A DNA stretch of 64,000 nucleotides from Acidobacteriota bacterium (lineage in GTDB: Bacteria; Acidobacteriota; Vicinamibacteria; Vicinamibacterales; UBA2999). Location of the stretch: positions 86,669 through 150,668 of the forward strand of contig JADZCN010000146.1 of NCBI GenBank assembly GCA_020851565.1, in the 5' to 3' direction. This document shows, piece by piece, positions 7,675 through 16,634 of this stretch (its first letter is position 1; every line of letters begins with the position of its first letter). Both the position numbers and the translations under genes were made by a program. The notes under the pieces are model-generated. The model saw only the letters and a program-made list of their open reading frames with translations, made no database searches and was not told where the DNA came from.

Positions 7675-9351
7675 AGCCCGCGCCAGCACGCGGCCCGGCA
7701 GCGCGTCCACGATGCGGCCGCCGCTGACGCGCGCCACGCCGTTCACGAACACGTGCTCGATGCCCTCCGAGTGCTGGTGCGGGTCGAAGAAGGTGGCCTT
7801 GTCGCGGAGGGTGGCCAGGTCGAACACCACCAGATCCGCCGCCATGCCCTCGCGGATCTCGCCCCGGTCCTTCAGGCGCATGATCCGCGCCGGCAGCGAT
7901 GTCGCCGCGCGGATGGCGTGCTCCAGCGAGATGGCGCTGCGCTCCAGCACGTACTGCCGAATCTTCCGCGTGAAGCTGCCGTAGAAGCGCGCGTGCGTGG
8001 ACGGCCCGTCCTCCGGCAGCGCGATGCCGCCGTCGGTGGACGTGGCCACCCACGGCTGCTTCGCGATGATCTCCATGTCGGCTTCGGCCATCGAGAAGCC
8101 GCGCATGCGCGCGCCGCCGCGGCGATCCGGCAGGCCCTCGAGCTGGATCCTGATGGCGGTCTCGACCGCGTCGAGCTTCCACAGCCCCGCGATCTCCGCC
8201 AGCGACTTCCCGTAGAGCGCCTTGTCCGTGTAGTCGAAGACGATGATGTTCTCCGCGCCGCCCCGGCGCTGGATCTCGTGCGCGATGTCTGCCCGGAGCT
8301 GCTTCGCGGTGGGTGGATCCCCGAGCACCCGCCGCAGGACCGTGGCGCGGTCGGTGGATCCGGGCGCGGTGGTCGCCCATGCGGGCACGAGGACGGTGGA
8401 CCCATCGGTGCCGCTCGTGGGATACGGGTACTGATCCGCCCACACGTCCACGCCGCGATCGCGCGCGCGCTGGATGAGGCTGACCGCTGCCGTGCTCGAT
8501 CCCCAGTAGTGCGCGCCCTTGGCTTTCAGGTGCGAGGCCACGACGCGCGCACCCGTGCGCTCGCCCACCTCGATGGTCTCGCGCACGGCGTCGAGCAGCG
8601 TCGGCGGCCCGGGGCCGTCCTGGCTGGGGACGTACCAGAGCGGGTCGCTGCCCTCGCTCCGCTCGTGCGAGATGTAGACGCCGTCCACCAGCGGCAGCTC
8701 CTTCGCCAGCTCCACGAGCTCGTCGGTGGTGCTCCAGCGCCCCGGCTCGTACTCCAGGCCGGCCGACATGCCGACGGCGCCTTCCTGCAGCGCCTGCCGC
8801 ACCAGCGCGCGCATCTTCGCCATCTCCGCCGCGGTGGAGGGGCGCCTCGCATCGTCGCCCATCACCTGCCGGCGCACGGTGCCGTGCCCGACCAGCAGCA
8901 TGGCGTTCACGCCGATGCCCTGCTTCTCGAGCAGCGCCCGCTGCTCGCTCAGGGGCCATGGCGAGCGCCCGTCGTGGTTGACCACCACGGTGGTGATGCC
9001 CTGGGAGACGAGATTGGGCGCCGCGCGCCGCTCGCGGCTCTGGTCGCGCAGCCCCCCGCGCGGGCTCGACCCATCGTCGGCGTGCGAGTGGATGTCGATG
9101 AAGCCCGGCGCGACGTACTTGCCCGTGGCGTCCACCACGGTGGTGGCCGTGGTATCGCCCAGCCGGCCCACGGCGGCGATACGCCCGTCCTTGACGGCGA
9201 CATCGGCGGGGAACCAGGGATTGCCGGTGCCGTCGAGGACGCGTCCACCTCGGATGACCAGGTCGTAGCCTGGCGGCGTCGGCTGGGCGGCAATCGCGGC
9301 GGCCACGACCGCGGCCAACGCGAGAGTGGCGGCAACGGAGGCGCGCTTCAT
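7657..9351 (-). CDS. Exported N-acyl-D-amino-acid deacylase (D-aminoacylase family amidohydrolase)
   Basis: A 564-residue amidohydrolase-fold enzyme with a Sec signal peptide (MKRASVAATLALAAVVAAA). It begins with the family block YDLVIRGGRVLDGTGNPWFP, followed by the metal-binding GFIDIHSHADDG. Later metal and active-site regions are YISHERSEG, VVASHLKAKG and the C-terminal HARFYGSFTRKIRQYV and ALEH-like SLEHAIRAATSLPA blocks. The expected reaction is hydrolysis of N-acyl-D-amino acids or related dipeptides in the periplasm. An ATG at 9360 in the same frame would add three residues. It is divergent from the O-antigen-ligase-like gene. Confidence 0.87.
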   Translation of the reverse strand: MKRASVAATLALAAVVAAAIAAQPTPPGYDLVIRGGRVLDGTGNPWFPADVAVKDGRIAAVGRLGDTTATTVVDATGKYVAPGFIDIHSHADDGSSPRGGLRDQSRERRAAPNLVSQGITTVVVNHDGRSPWPLSEQRALLEKQGIGVNAMLLVGHGTVRRQVMGDDARRPSTAAEMAKMRALVRQALQEGAVGMSAGLEYEPGRWSTTDELVELAKELPLVDGVYISHERSEGSDPLWYVPSQDGPGPPTLLDAVRETIEVGERTGARVVASHLKAKGAHYWGSSTAAVSLIQRARDRGVDVWADQYPYPTSGTDGSTVLVPAWATTAPGSTDRATVLRRVLGDPPTAKQLRADIAHEIQRRGGAENIIVFDYTDKALYGKSLAEIAGLWKLDAVETAIRIQLEGLPDRRGGARMRGFSMAEADMEIIAKQPWVATSTDGGIALPEDGPSTHARFYGSFTRKIRQYVLERSAISLEHAIRAATSLPARIMRLKDRGEIREGMAADLVVFDLATLRDKATFFDPHQHSEGIEHVFVNGVARVSGGRIVDALPGRVLARAGAPGL

Positions 9352-9420
9352 GGGCCACATTCTGGCACGGCCCCTTGGATGGCGGCTCAACCTGCCCGAT
9401 AATGGGCGCCCCCCGTGTTG

Positions 9421-11343
9421 ATGGACCGCCCCACCGTGCTCGTCGCGGCGATGCTGCTCGTCGCCGGGGTGACATGGTTGCGCCCCCGGTGGGCGGTGGC
9501 GCTGCTGCTCGCGGCGCTGCCCTTCTTCACCCATCATCCGAGCAGCTTCCCGACGGTGATGCTGATCGTGCTGGTGGCCGTGCTCCAGGTCGCGTACGCA
9601 GCGCGTGCCAGGCCGTCGGCCGCGCGGGCCTGGCGCGCCATCTCGGGCCAGCCCCTGCTGCTCCTCTCGGCGCTCTTCACCGTCGCCGCCCTCCTCAGCC
9701 TGAGTTCGCTCCCTCTGGCCAGCATCTGGCACGAGCACGCCGCGGCCCTGGACGGCCAGCCCTGGTCGACCGCGCCCGCGCGGCTCCTCCAATGGGTCCT
9801 GCTCACCGAGGTGAGGCGCGAGTTCCCGATCACCTCGGCGATGCTGGAACTCCAGGCGTTCGTGCTCGCGCTGATCACCTGGCGAGAGGCACGGGCGTCC
9901 AGCGCGGCCGCGGTGCTGTTCGCGAGGGCGCTCGCGCTGGGCGCCGTGGTATTCGTCGGGCTCGGGCTGCTCGAGGCATTCGGAGCCACAAGCCTCGACA
10001 CGCTGCGGGGGGCCGCGAGCGTGTACTTCAGGGAGGGGACGCTGCAGTCGGCCTCAGGGAACCCGGGCTGGTTCTCCCAGTATCTCGTCTACACGCTGCC
10101 GTATGCCCTGGTCATCCTCCTCGGGACGGCCGGTGCGGGCCGCAGCCTGGCGCTCTTGAGCGTCGCCACCGGCCTGATGGTCTTCGCGCTGCTGGTGTCG
10201 TGGCAGCGGGGCGGCTGGATCTTCGGTGGCCTGGTGGTGCTATACGTCGTCGCTGCCGCGGCGCTGCTGCGCGGGCGATGGGAGGGCTCCGACAAGGCGA
10301 CGATGCCTCAGCTTGTACGGCGAACGCTGTCGCTCGCGGCCGTGATGGTCGTGCTCGTCGCGGGCGCCTTCGTGGTCTGGACGGCGAAGGCCCATCCCGG
10401 CGGCGCCCCATTCGACGTGAACGCGTACCTCGTGCGGCTGAGGTCCATCGCCGATGCCGACCGGCTGGCCTACGTGCAGGCCGGGAAAATGATCGCCTCG
10501 CTGCACCCGGTGCTCGGGGGCGGGCACGAATCGTTCGCGTATCGCTATCGGATGTACTTCGAGGTGCCGGGCGGGCCGTTCCACGCGTCGACGATCCGTG
10601 TGCCCGAGGCGGCGAGCGCTCACAACGTGTTCATCCAGGCCCTGGTTGGGACGGGCATCGTCGGCGCGCTGCTGCTCACCGGCATCCTCGTGGCGGCGGC
10701 CTGGACGGGCCTTCGCGCCCTTCGCGCGACCGACATGCCGACGGATCGCCTCGTCGTGGTGCTCGCCGCCTGCGGCTCGCTCCTGGGCTTTGCCGGTTAC
10801 GGCCTCGTGCAGGAGGTCTTCTACGTCCACGCGCTGCGAGTGCTCTTCTTCGCCAGCGTGGGGCTCCTCGCGGGCGCGGCCGGCGACCGCGTCACGTGGT
10901 CGCCGCGCGTGGGCCGCGGGCTGTGGGCCGCACTGGGCGTCGCCTTCGTCGTTCACCTCGGGTACGAGTACGCCTGGCCGGGCCCAAAGCGGCTCCTGGC
11001 CGCTGGCGAGGTGACAGGCGTTCACGCCGAGCCGCGCGCGCCCGGGGACGAGCGCCCGCTGTGGAGCAGCGACTGGGCTACGTGGCCGGTGCCGAAGGAT
11101 GCCACGAGCTATGTGATGCGCGTCCGCTCGATCGCCCCGTTCCCGCAGGAGCTGAGCGTGGTGGCCTGCGAAGGCGCGACGCGCCGGGTTGTACTCACCG
11201 ATCATGACTGGCACCCCATTGGCGGCCGGGTCGAGCAGTGCGGGGACGACGGCCGGCTGCAGCTGCGCGTGAAGCCGACCTGGCGTGCGCCGGGGGACGG
11301 CCGCCTGCTCGGCGTGCTGACGGCCGACGTACGCTTCGAGTGA
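9421..11343 (+). CDS. O-antigen-ligase-like polytopic membrane protein
   Basis: A 640-residue inner-membrane protein with about 10-12 hydrophobic segments over the first 490 residues, resembling the Wzy_C/O-antigen ligase superfamily. A large loop (about residues 325-405) contains the sort of GGGHESFAYRYRMYF and ASAHNVFIQALVGTGI blocks seen in ligases and polymerases, including the conserved SAHN segment. The last 130 residues form a soluble domain, rich in beta strand, after the last membrane segment. GTG and TTG codons directly before the ATG at 9421 are less likely starts. No glycan biosynthesis genes are adjacent. An APC permease begins 8 bases after its stop. Confidence 0.75.
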   Translation: MDRPTVLVAAMLLVAGVTWLRPRWAVALLLAALPFFTHHPSSFPTVMLIVLVAVLQVAYAARARPSAARAWRAISGQPLLLLSALFTVAALLSLSSLPLASIWHEHAAALDGQPWSTAPARLLQWVLLTEVRREFPITSAMLELQAFVLALITWREARASSAAAVLFARALALGAVVFVGLGLLEAFGATSLDTLRGAASVYFREGTLQSASGNPGWFSQYLVYTLPYALVILLGTAGAGRSLALLSVATGLMVFALLVSWQRGGWIFGGLVVLYVVAAAALLRGRWEGSDKATMPQLVRRTLSLAAVMVVLVAGAFVVWTAKAHPGGAPFDVNAYLVRLRSIADADRLAYVQAGKMIASLHPVLGGGHESFAYRYRMYFEVPGGPFHASTIRVPEAASAHNVFIQALVGTGIVGALLLTGILVAAAWTGLRALRATDMPTDRLVVVLAACGSLLGFAGYGLVQEVFYVHALRVLFFASVGLLAGAAGDRVTWSPRVGRGLWAALGVAFVVHLGYEYAWPGPKRLLAAGEVTGVHAEPRAPGDERPLWSSDWATWPVPKDATSYVMRVRSIAPFPQELSVVACEGATRRVVLTDHDWHPIGGRVEQCGDDGRLQLRVKPTWRAPGDGRLLGVLTADVRFE

Positions 11344-11351
11344 CGGCACGC

Positions 11352-12716
11352 ATGACATCACCCGCTGGTTCCACGCTCCGGCGAGAGCTCGGCCTGGCTG
11401 CCGTCACGGCCGTCGTAGCCGGCAACATGCTCGGCTCGGGCATCTTCTTCACGCCGGGCGAGCTGGCCGCCGTGGCCACCGAGCCCTGGCAGGTCTATTT
11501 CTTCTGGGCGCTCTGCGGGGCGATCACGCTTTGCGGTGCGCTGACGCTCGCAGAGTTGACGACGCGACTGCCCCGCGCGGGCGCCGCGTTTCACATCATC
11601 AGCGAGGCGTGGGGGCCCTTCTGGGCGTTCCTCACGGTATGGATGCAGATGTGGGTGAGCGGGCCGGGATCGGTTGCCGGAATCGCCATCGTCTTCGGCG
11701 AGTTCCTCGTGCTGTTCCTGGGAGGCGCATCGCCCGCGACGGCACCGGTCATTGGCGCGTGCGCGATCGCCGCCTTCGCCCTGATCAACCTGCGCGGCGT
11801 CGAGTGGGGCGGGTGGACACAGGTGGCACTGACCGCGGCGAAGGTCACCGGGCTGCTGGCCCTGGTGCTCGGGAGCCTGCTGCTGGCCGATGCAGCACCG
11901 CCCGCGGCGCCGGCGGCCGCGGGCACCTCGGGCTGGCTCGCCTTCGTCCGGGTCGTCGGGCTCGGCGTCGCCGCGGTCCTGTTCACGTACGACGGATGGG
12001 TGGACGTCGGCAACCTCGCCGGTGAGGTGCGCCAGCCGCGAAGGCACCTGCCGTGGGGGCTCGCGCTCGGCGTGACCGGCATCGGCCTGCTCTACCTGGT
12101 CGTCAACCACGCCTACCTGCGGGTCGTGCCGCTCGACGCGATGCGAGCGGCGCCGACGACGGTGGCCAACCAGGTGGCACAGGCGGCCTTCGGCCCCGCC
12201 GGCGGGAGCGCGCTGAACGCCATCATGATGCTCTCGATCTTCGGCGCGCTCGGCGGGCTGGTCATGACGCAGCCGCGGCTGTTCTACGCCATGGCCTCGA
12301 AGTACGAGCCCGCAGCCGCCCGGACGCCCCTCCGTCCGTTCTTCCGCGGCCTGTCCCGCGTGTCGGGGGCCACGGCTGTCCCGACCGGTGCCATCCTCTT
12401 CTGTGCGGCACTCTCGATCGTGGCCATCCTCTTCTTCGGATCGTTCTCACGGCTGGTGACCTTCTTCGTGGTGCCGCTGCAGTTGAGCAACATCCTGGTC
12501 GTGGCCGCCGTGTTCAGGCTGCCGAGGGCCGCGCCGGGCGCGGACGAGTACCGCACGCCAGGCTATCCGCTCATCCCCCTCGTGTTCATCGTCGTCATGG
12601 CGATGTTCCTGGTGAGCGCGATCGTGTACCAGCCGGTAGACACGCTGATCGGGGTGGCGCTGACACTGACTGGTGTGCCGGTGTATCGCTGGATCTCAGG
12701 CAGCGCTCACACGTAA
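11352..12716 (+). CDS. APC-family amino acid permease (second copy)
   Basis: A 454-residue amino-acid permease, about 12 membrane segments. The first has AGNMLGSGIFFTPGELA, which carries the substrate-binding glycine motif, and the next has LTLAELTTRLPRAGAAFHII. The central FTYDGWVDVGNLAGEVRQP is typical of the APC/LAT-like branch. The ATG at 11352 is chosen because the frame before it overlaps the upstream gene and is not hydrophobic. It is not closely related to the permease at 3350, sharing only superfamily motifs. The 10-base repeat array begins within four bases of its stop codon. Confidence 0.87.
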   Translation: MTSPAGSTLRRELGLAAVTAVVAGNMLGSGIFFTPGELAAVATEPWQVYFFWALCGAITLCGALTLAELTTRLPRAGAAFHIISEAWGPFWAFLTVWMQMWVSGPGSVAGIAIVFGEFLVLFLGGASPATAPVIGACAIAAFALINLRGVEWGGWTQVALTAAKVTGLLALVLGSLLLADAAPPAAPAAAGTSGWLAFVRVVGLGVAAVLFTYDGWVDVGNLAGEVRQPRRHLPWGLALGVTGIGLLYLVVNHAYLRVVPLDAMRAAPTTVANQVAQAAFGPAGGSALNAIMMLSIFGALGGLVMTQPRLFYAMASKYEPAAARTPLRPFFRGLSRVSGATAVPTGAILFCAALSIVAILFFGSFSRLVTFFVVPLQLSNILVVAAVFRLPRAAPGADEYRTPGYPLIPLVFIVVMAMFLVSAIVYQPVDTLIGVALTLTGVPVYRWISGSAHT

Positions 12717-12720
12717 GGGG

Positions 12721-12876
12721 TGCGGGCGGGTGCGAACAGGTGCGGGCAGGTGCGAACAGGTGCGGGCGGGTGCGAACAGGTGCGGGCGAGTGCGGGCAGG
12801 TGCGGGCGGGTGCGAACAGGTGCGGGCAGGTGCGAACAGGTGCGGGCGAGTGCGGGCAGGTGCGGGCGGGTGCGGA
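12721..12876. repeat. Tandem array of a 10-base unit, about 15.5 copies
   Basis: Every copy begins TGCG and is one of four variants: TGCGGGCGGG, TGCGAACAGG, TGCGGGCAGG or TGCGGGCGAG. The variants recur in a higher-order pattern rather than at random. The array fills the whole gap between the stop of the APC permease (12716) and the stop of the convergent carbohydrate kinase (12879). A shorter, degenerate array of the same unit sits at 46534-46597, again exactly between two convergent stops. Confidence 0.95.
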
Positions 12877-12878
12877 GA

Positions 12879-13700
12879 TCACGGCCAGGGAAACGCGCCG
12901 ACGGACTGGATCGTCATTGCCGCCCGCTCGGCGCCGCGTTGCTGGCTCCGCGCCACGTCGCGCGAGCGACAGTACTCGGCAAGGAAGGCGGCTGCGAAGC
13001 TGTCGCCTGCGCCTGTCGTGTCCACCACACGGGGAACGGGAAGGGCCGGGCAACGCACGCGGTGGGACGCGCCGAGCACCACGCTGCCGTCGGCTCCGAG
13101 GGTGACGACGAAGAGGCGGCTGTGTCTGCGGGCGATCCGTTCGAGGTCGTCGATGAGCGCAAGGCTCGAGCCCTGGAGGCCGAAGAACCCGATATCGATA
13201 CCGGCAGCGATGCCGGCGACGAAGGCGGCCGGTGTGTCCACGTCGGAGAGGTCGAGAAAATCCACGGCGCGAATCCCCGGGCAGGGCGCCGCAGTGATGG
13301 ACTCGAAGAACGGGTAGATCTGGCGGTAGACCGGCATGAAGAGCAGGTCCGCCGTTGCGACGAGCGCGCGTTCCGGCTCGCCGATGGAAAAGCTGCCCAG
13401 CACGCCGGCTTCGTATCGGAGGAAGCGCTTCTCTCCCGACGGCAGCTGGTCGATGTACTGAATCGAGGTGGCACCGGCACGCTCGACGATGGCGCCGGAG
13501 AGCCCGAGCCGGGCCACGGCGCCTCTCACCATCCGTGATTCGGCGTCGGTGCCGAGGGCGGTCAGCACCAGGATCTCATCGGACGCCGGGAACTCCTCGC
13601 GAGCATTGGCCGCGAAGTTCAACGCGATGCCTCCCGGCCGATCGATGCCGAGGTTGACGTAGCGGTCCACCCCGCAGTCGCCCGCGCAGACCACGCGCAC
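12879..13700 (-). CDS. PfkB-family carbohydrate kinase
   Basis: A 273-residue ribokinase-fold kinase that would phosphorylate a sugar, nucleoside or related alcohol with ATP. The C-terminal PfkB signature DTTGAGDSFAAAF starts at residue 227, and Asp233 would be the catalytic base. The N-terminal glycine motif is present as RPGGIALNFAAN near residue 21. The protein is shorter than typical members (about 300), mainly in the N-terminal lid region. Its start lies right beside the stop of the upstream BtpA-like gene, so the two are cotranscribed and probably act on the same carbohydrate. The substrate is not readable. Confidence 0.85.
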   Translation of the reverse strand: MRVVCAGDCGVDRYVNLGIDRPGGIALNFAANAREEFPASDEILVLTALGTDAESRMVRGAVARLGLSGAIVERAGATSIQYIDQLPSGEKRFLRYEAGVLGSFSIGEPERALVATADLLFMPVYRQIYPFFESITAAPCPGIRAVDFLDLSDVDTPAAFVAGIAAGIDIGFFGLQGSSLALIDDLERIARRHSRLFVVTLGADGSVVLGASHRVRCPALPVPRVVDTTGAGDSFAAAFLAEYCRSRDVARSQQRGAERAAMTIQSVGAFPWP

Positions 13701-13701
13701 G

Positions 13702-14523
13702 TCACGGACTCCCAGACACCCGGGCCGCCCGCACGCGTACCATCAGCCGCCGCACCTTGTCGGGATCCACGCGCGCGCCGGTCTTCAGACTGGTGCCGAC
13801 GATGGCGCCGTCGGCGGCCGGCATCAGGGCCGAGGCATTCGCGTCGTCCAGGCCGCTGCCCACGAGCACCGGCACCGCGCGGGCGCCCTGGCGCGCCTCC
13901 TGCAGATCCCGCGCGCCGGGCGGCACTCCCGTGAGCGCGCCCGTGACGATGATGCCGTCGGCGCCGTGCTCGCGGGCGAGGGCGGCCGACTCGGCGAGGG
14001 GCCGCGGCTCGATCATCCGTGCGTGCTTCACCTGGATGTCGGCGAGCACCAGGATGTCGCGTGCCCCGAGACGCTCGCGGTACTTCATCAGGCCGACGGG
14101 GTCGATGGCCATTTCCCCACCGTACTCGGGGCGCGTCATGCGGTCCACGAAGTAGTCGGTGCGGATGAAGCGCGCACCCGCGGCCTGGGCCACGGCCAGC
14201 GAGGCCTGCGGATCGTTCAGGAGGATCTCCACGCCGATGGGCACGTCGCCGGCCGCCTCCACGAGCGCGCGGGCGATTGTGGTCATGCACGCGATGGTCT
14301 CGGGCGCGGCGGTCACGCGGTGGGGCTGGTCCCCATCGTTCTCCACGAGCACGCCGTCCACGCCGCCCGCGACGAGCGCGTCGAGGTCGGCCAGCGCGTG
14401 CCGCACGGCCGCCGGCAGCCCCGGGGACGCCGGATAGCCGGCGAGTGGCGCCAGGTGAATCACGCCAATGACGGGGATTGCGGCCGGGAAGAGCTCAATG
14501 AATCGTGCACGCGAGTTCGGCAT
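13702..14523 (-). CDS. BtpA/SgcQ family TIM-barrel protein
   Basis: A 273-residue protein of the BtpA family, first named for photosystem I biogenesis in cyanobacteria; non-photosynthetic members (SgcQ) occur in sugar-utilisation operons. Barrel-type blocks are visible: VIGVIHLAPLAGYPASPG, GVDGVLVENDGDQP, ILVLADIQVKHA, ADGIIVTGALTG and VLVGSGLDDANA. No signal peptide is present. The start is the ATG at 14523; longer readings of the frame run into YceI coding. Directly followed by a PfkB-type kinase, which supports a role in sugar or nucleoside metabolism rather than photosynthesis. The precise reaction is unknown. Confidence 0.82.
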   Translation of the reverse strand: MPNSRARFIELFPAAIPVIGVIHLAPLAGYPASPGLPAAVRHALADLDALVAGGVDGVLVENDGDQPHRVTAAPETIACMTTIARALVEAAGDVPIGVEILLNDPQASLAVAQAAGARFIRTDYFVDRMTRPEYGGEMAIDPVGLMKYRERLGARDILVLADIQVKHARMIEPRPLAESAALAREHGADGIIVTGALTGVPPGARDLQEARQGARAVPVLVGSGLDDANASALMPAADGAIVGTSLKTGARVDPDKVRRLMVRVRAARVSGSP

Positions 14524-14534
14524 GGGGGATGGGG

Positions 14535-15107
14535 CTACGGCGTGACCAGCCCCTTGAACTCGATGCGGATCTGCGGCCCCACCTTCAGCATGCCGAGCAT
14601 CACCACCGGCGGCTCCACGCCGTAGGCGGTCATGTCGAGCCGCGTGCTGCCCTCCAGGGCCACGCCGTTGCCGGACGCCTTGATGACCACCGGAAGGGTG
14701 ACGGGCTGCGACCGGCCCTGGATGGTCATCGTTCCCGAGGCCTGTGCACGATCCCCGGCGAGCTCGTACTTCTCGATCTGGTAGACGATCTCCGGGAACT
14801 GATCGGGCTTCATCGCCTGCATCAGGTGCTCGGTCATCTCCGCGTTCGGGCACGTGAAGGCCTTGACGGGCACGCGGACGGTGGCGGACTTGACGCCGCT
14901 GGCGAAGCCGGGCATCGCCACCCCGCCTCCTGGGCCGGGCGTGACGGTCATCGTGCCCTTGACGGTGCACGTCCACCCGCGGATGGTCGAGGTGCCCGAC
15001 ACGGTGAAGTCCAGGTTCGGCTGCTGCGCGTCGAGGGTGGCGGCCCCGGCCAGCAGCGCGGCCAGGGCGATCGTCGAACGCGCGGATCTTGCGGTAGTCC
15101 TTGTCAT
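14535..15107 (-). CDS. Exported YceI-family lipid-binding protein
   Basis: A 190-residue protein with a Sec signal peptide (ending near ATLDAQQ) and a YceI beta-barrel: LDFTVSGTSTIRGWTCTVKG, SATVRVPVKAFTC, FPEIVYQIEKYEL, GTMTIQGRSQPVTLPVVI and RIEFKGLVTP follow in the usual order. YceI proteins bind isoprenoid or other long lipids in the periplasm; the ligand here is not known. Two cysteines (in WTCTV and FTCPN) are near each other and may form a disulfide. It ends 11 bases before the BtpA start, so it may lead that operon. Confidence 0.85.
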   Translation of the reverse strand: MTRTTARSARSTIALAALLAGAATLDAQQPNLDFTVSGTSTIRGWTCTVKGTMTVTPGPGGGVAMPGFASGVKSATVRVPVKAFTCPNAEMTEHLMQAMKPDQFPEIVYQIEKYELAGDRAQASGTMTIQGRSQPVTLPVVIKASGNGVALEGSTRLDMTAYGVEPPVVMLGMLKVGPQIRIEFKGLVTP

Positions 15108-15141
15108 CGGCCTTCTGCCTTCCGCCTTGTGACTGCTGCCT

Positions 15142-16557
15142 TCAGAGCCCGAACCCCAGTCGATTCTGACGCGTCATGATGGGCACCTTCCCCTCCATGA
15201 CGAACTGGCTGCCGATCTGATCGATCGCGGTGGTTCGCGTCTGCCGCATCACCAATCGGAACTCGTCCAGGAGGATCTCGATCACCTTGTCCACGCCCGG
15301 CTGCCCGAACGCGCCCAGGCCCCAGACGTAGGGACGGCCGATGCCCACCGCATCGGCGCCGAGCGCGAGCGCCTTGAAGATGTCGGCGCCGCGGCGCACG
15401 CCGCTGTCGATGAACACCGGCACGCGGCCCCTCACCCCCGCGACGACCTCGGGCAGGCAGTCGATCGTCGAGCGGAGGCTGTTCTCGGCGCGCCCGCCGT
15501 GGTTCGAGACGTAGAGGCCGTCGGCGCCGTGCTCCACCGCCAACTCCGCCTCCTCGCGCGTGACGATGCCTTTCAGCACCACCTTCATGGGCGTGGCGTC
15601 CTTCAGGCGCTTGACGTAGTCCCAATCGAAGGGATGGCGCGGGCCGGCGGGACCATCCACGCCGCGGTGCATGGGCCGCCGGTAGTCCGGCCTGTGATTG
15701 TGGCAGTTCTGACAGAGCGCGCCGGTGTAGCCTTCCCGGCCCAGGGCACGCCGGTTGAGCTCGCGGTTGCTGCCGCCCAGCAGGTCGATGGTCCACACCA
15801 TCACGGGGCACCCGAGGCCCGCCACCTTCTTGATCGTGCGTTCCGTGATGCCCCAGTCCGCGTTGGCATAGAGCTGGAACCAGTGCGGCTCGCCACGTGC
15901 CTCCGCGATCTGCTCGTAGGACTGGGAGCTCTGGTGCGACTGGATCTGCAGGATCCCCCGGGCGCGCGCGGCCCGGGCGGCGCCGCTCTCGCCCTCGGTG
16001 TGGTACGCCTCGAGCGCGGCCACCGGGCAGAGGAACAGCGGCGTATCCCACCGGCGGCCGAAGAGCGACACCGACGTGTCGAGCTTCGCGACGTTCGCGC
16101 CCAGCCGGCGGGGCCTGAGCTGGAGGCGCATGAACCCTTCCCGGTTCGCGACCCTCGTCTCGAGGTCGTCCACGCCCATGTGCAGGTACGCCCAGTGCAC
16201 GGGCAAGTTGTTGGCGTTGGCTACCCGCTCGAAGTCCCACACGTTGACGGCTTCGTCCACCGACTCGATCAACTGGCCGCCGAACTGGTCGTCCAGCGCG
16301 TTCGCCCCCGGCAGCGCGGTGCCGCCCGCCTGTTGCTGGTACGTCATCACCTGGCCGCACTCGGGGCACAGCGTGCGGGCGGGCAGGCCGTGGTGCGTGG
16401 CGAGGTGCCCATCCTCGCGATCGATCGCCTGCCGCCAGTCCGCGGCCAGGGCAGGGTACGCCAGGGCGAGCAGGGGGCTCGCGGCCAGGAACCGGAAGAA
16501 GCGGCGGCGACTCTCGCGGGTGACGGCGGCGGTCGTGCGTGCGGTGGGTGTGGGCAT
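15142..16557 (-). CDS. Tat-exported FMN-dependent alpha-hydroxyacid oxidase with a CXXCH motif
   Basis: A 471-residue protein of the lactate/glycolate oxidase and flavocytochrome b2 family. A twin-arginine signal is clear (SRRRFFRFLAASPLLAL, residues 16-32). FMN and active-site blocks include FQLYANADWG, WTIDLLGG, MKVVLKGIV with the flavin-contacting Lys, the catalytic His in YVSNHGGR, and DSGVRRGADIFKALALGADA. Two features are not usual for the family. One is CPEC at residues 64-67. The other is CQNCH at 282-286, in the loop after the WTIDLLGG strand, which is the minimal covalent heme c motif. In an exported protein heme attachment is possible, so this could be a dehydrogenase feeding electrons to the respiratory chain; a disulfide or metal site is the alternative. 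The substrate is unknown. Confidence 0.87.
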   Translation of the reverse strand: MPTPTARTTAAVTRESRRRFFRFLAASPLLALAYPALAADWRQAIDREDGHLATHHGLPARTLCPECGQVMTYQQQAGGTALPGANALDDQFGGQLIESVDEAVNVWDFERVANANNLPVHWAYLHMGVDDLETRVANREGFMRLQLRPRRLGANVAKLDTSVSLFGRRWDTPLFLCPVAALEAYHTEGESGAARAARARGILQIQSHQSSQSYEQIAEARGEPHWFQLYANADWGITERTIKKVAGLGCPVMVWTIDLLGGSNRELNRRALGREGYTGALCQNCHNHRPDYRRPMHRGVDGPAGPRHPFDWDYVKRLKDATPMKVVLKGIVTREEAELAVEHGADGLYVSNHGGRAENSLRSTIDCLPEVVAGVRGRVPVFIDSGVRRGADIFKALALGADAVGIGRPYVWGLGAFGQPGVDKVIEILLDEFRLVMRQTRTTAIDQIGSQFVMEGKVPIMTRQNRLGFGL

Positions 16558-16634
16558 ACGCTTCGTCCTGTCCGGATGCGGGAACGGTCCGCTAGTATCT
16601 GGTATTCGGTTCCAACGGGCAACAGGAGTCCTCG

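Noticed and set aside
12721..12876. CRISPR-like array
   Set aside because: Units are 10 bases and directly adjacent with no unique spacers, and no cas gene is near; it is a simple tandem array.
12053..13105. Frame of 350 residues that translates the 10-base array as a repeat protein
   Set aside because: It reads out of frame through the end of the APC permease and then antisense through the kinase; the repeat peptide is a by-product of the array.
15142..16557. Lactate oxidation module formed by this oxidase, the lactate permease and the GlcD-like enzyme
   Set aside because: The three genes are 10-45 kb apart and unlinked; a shared pathway is possible but not supported by position.
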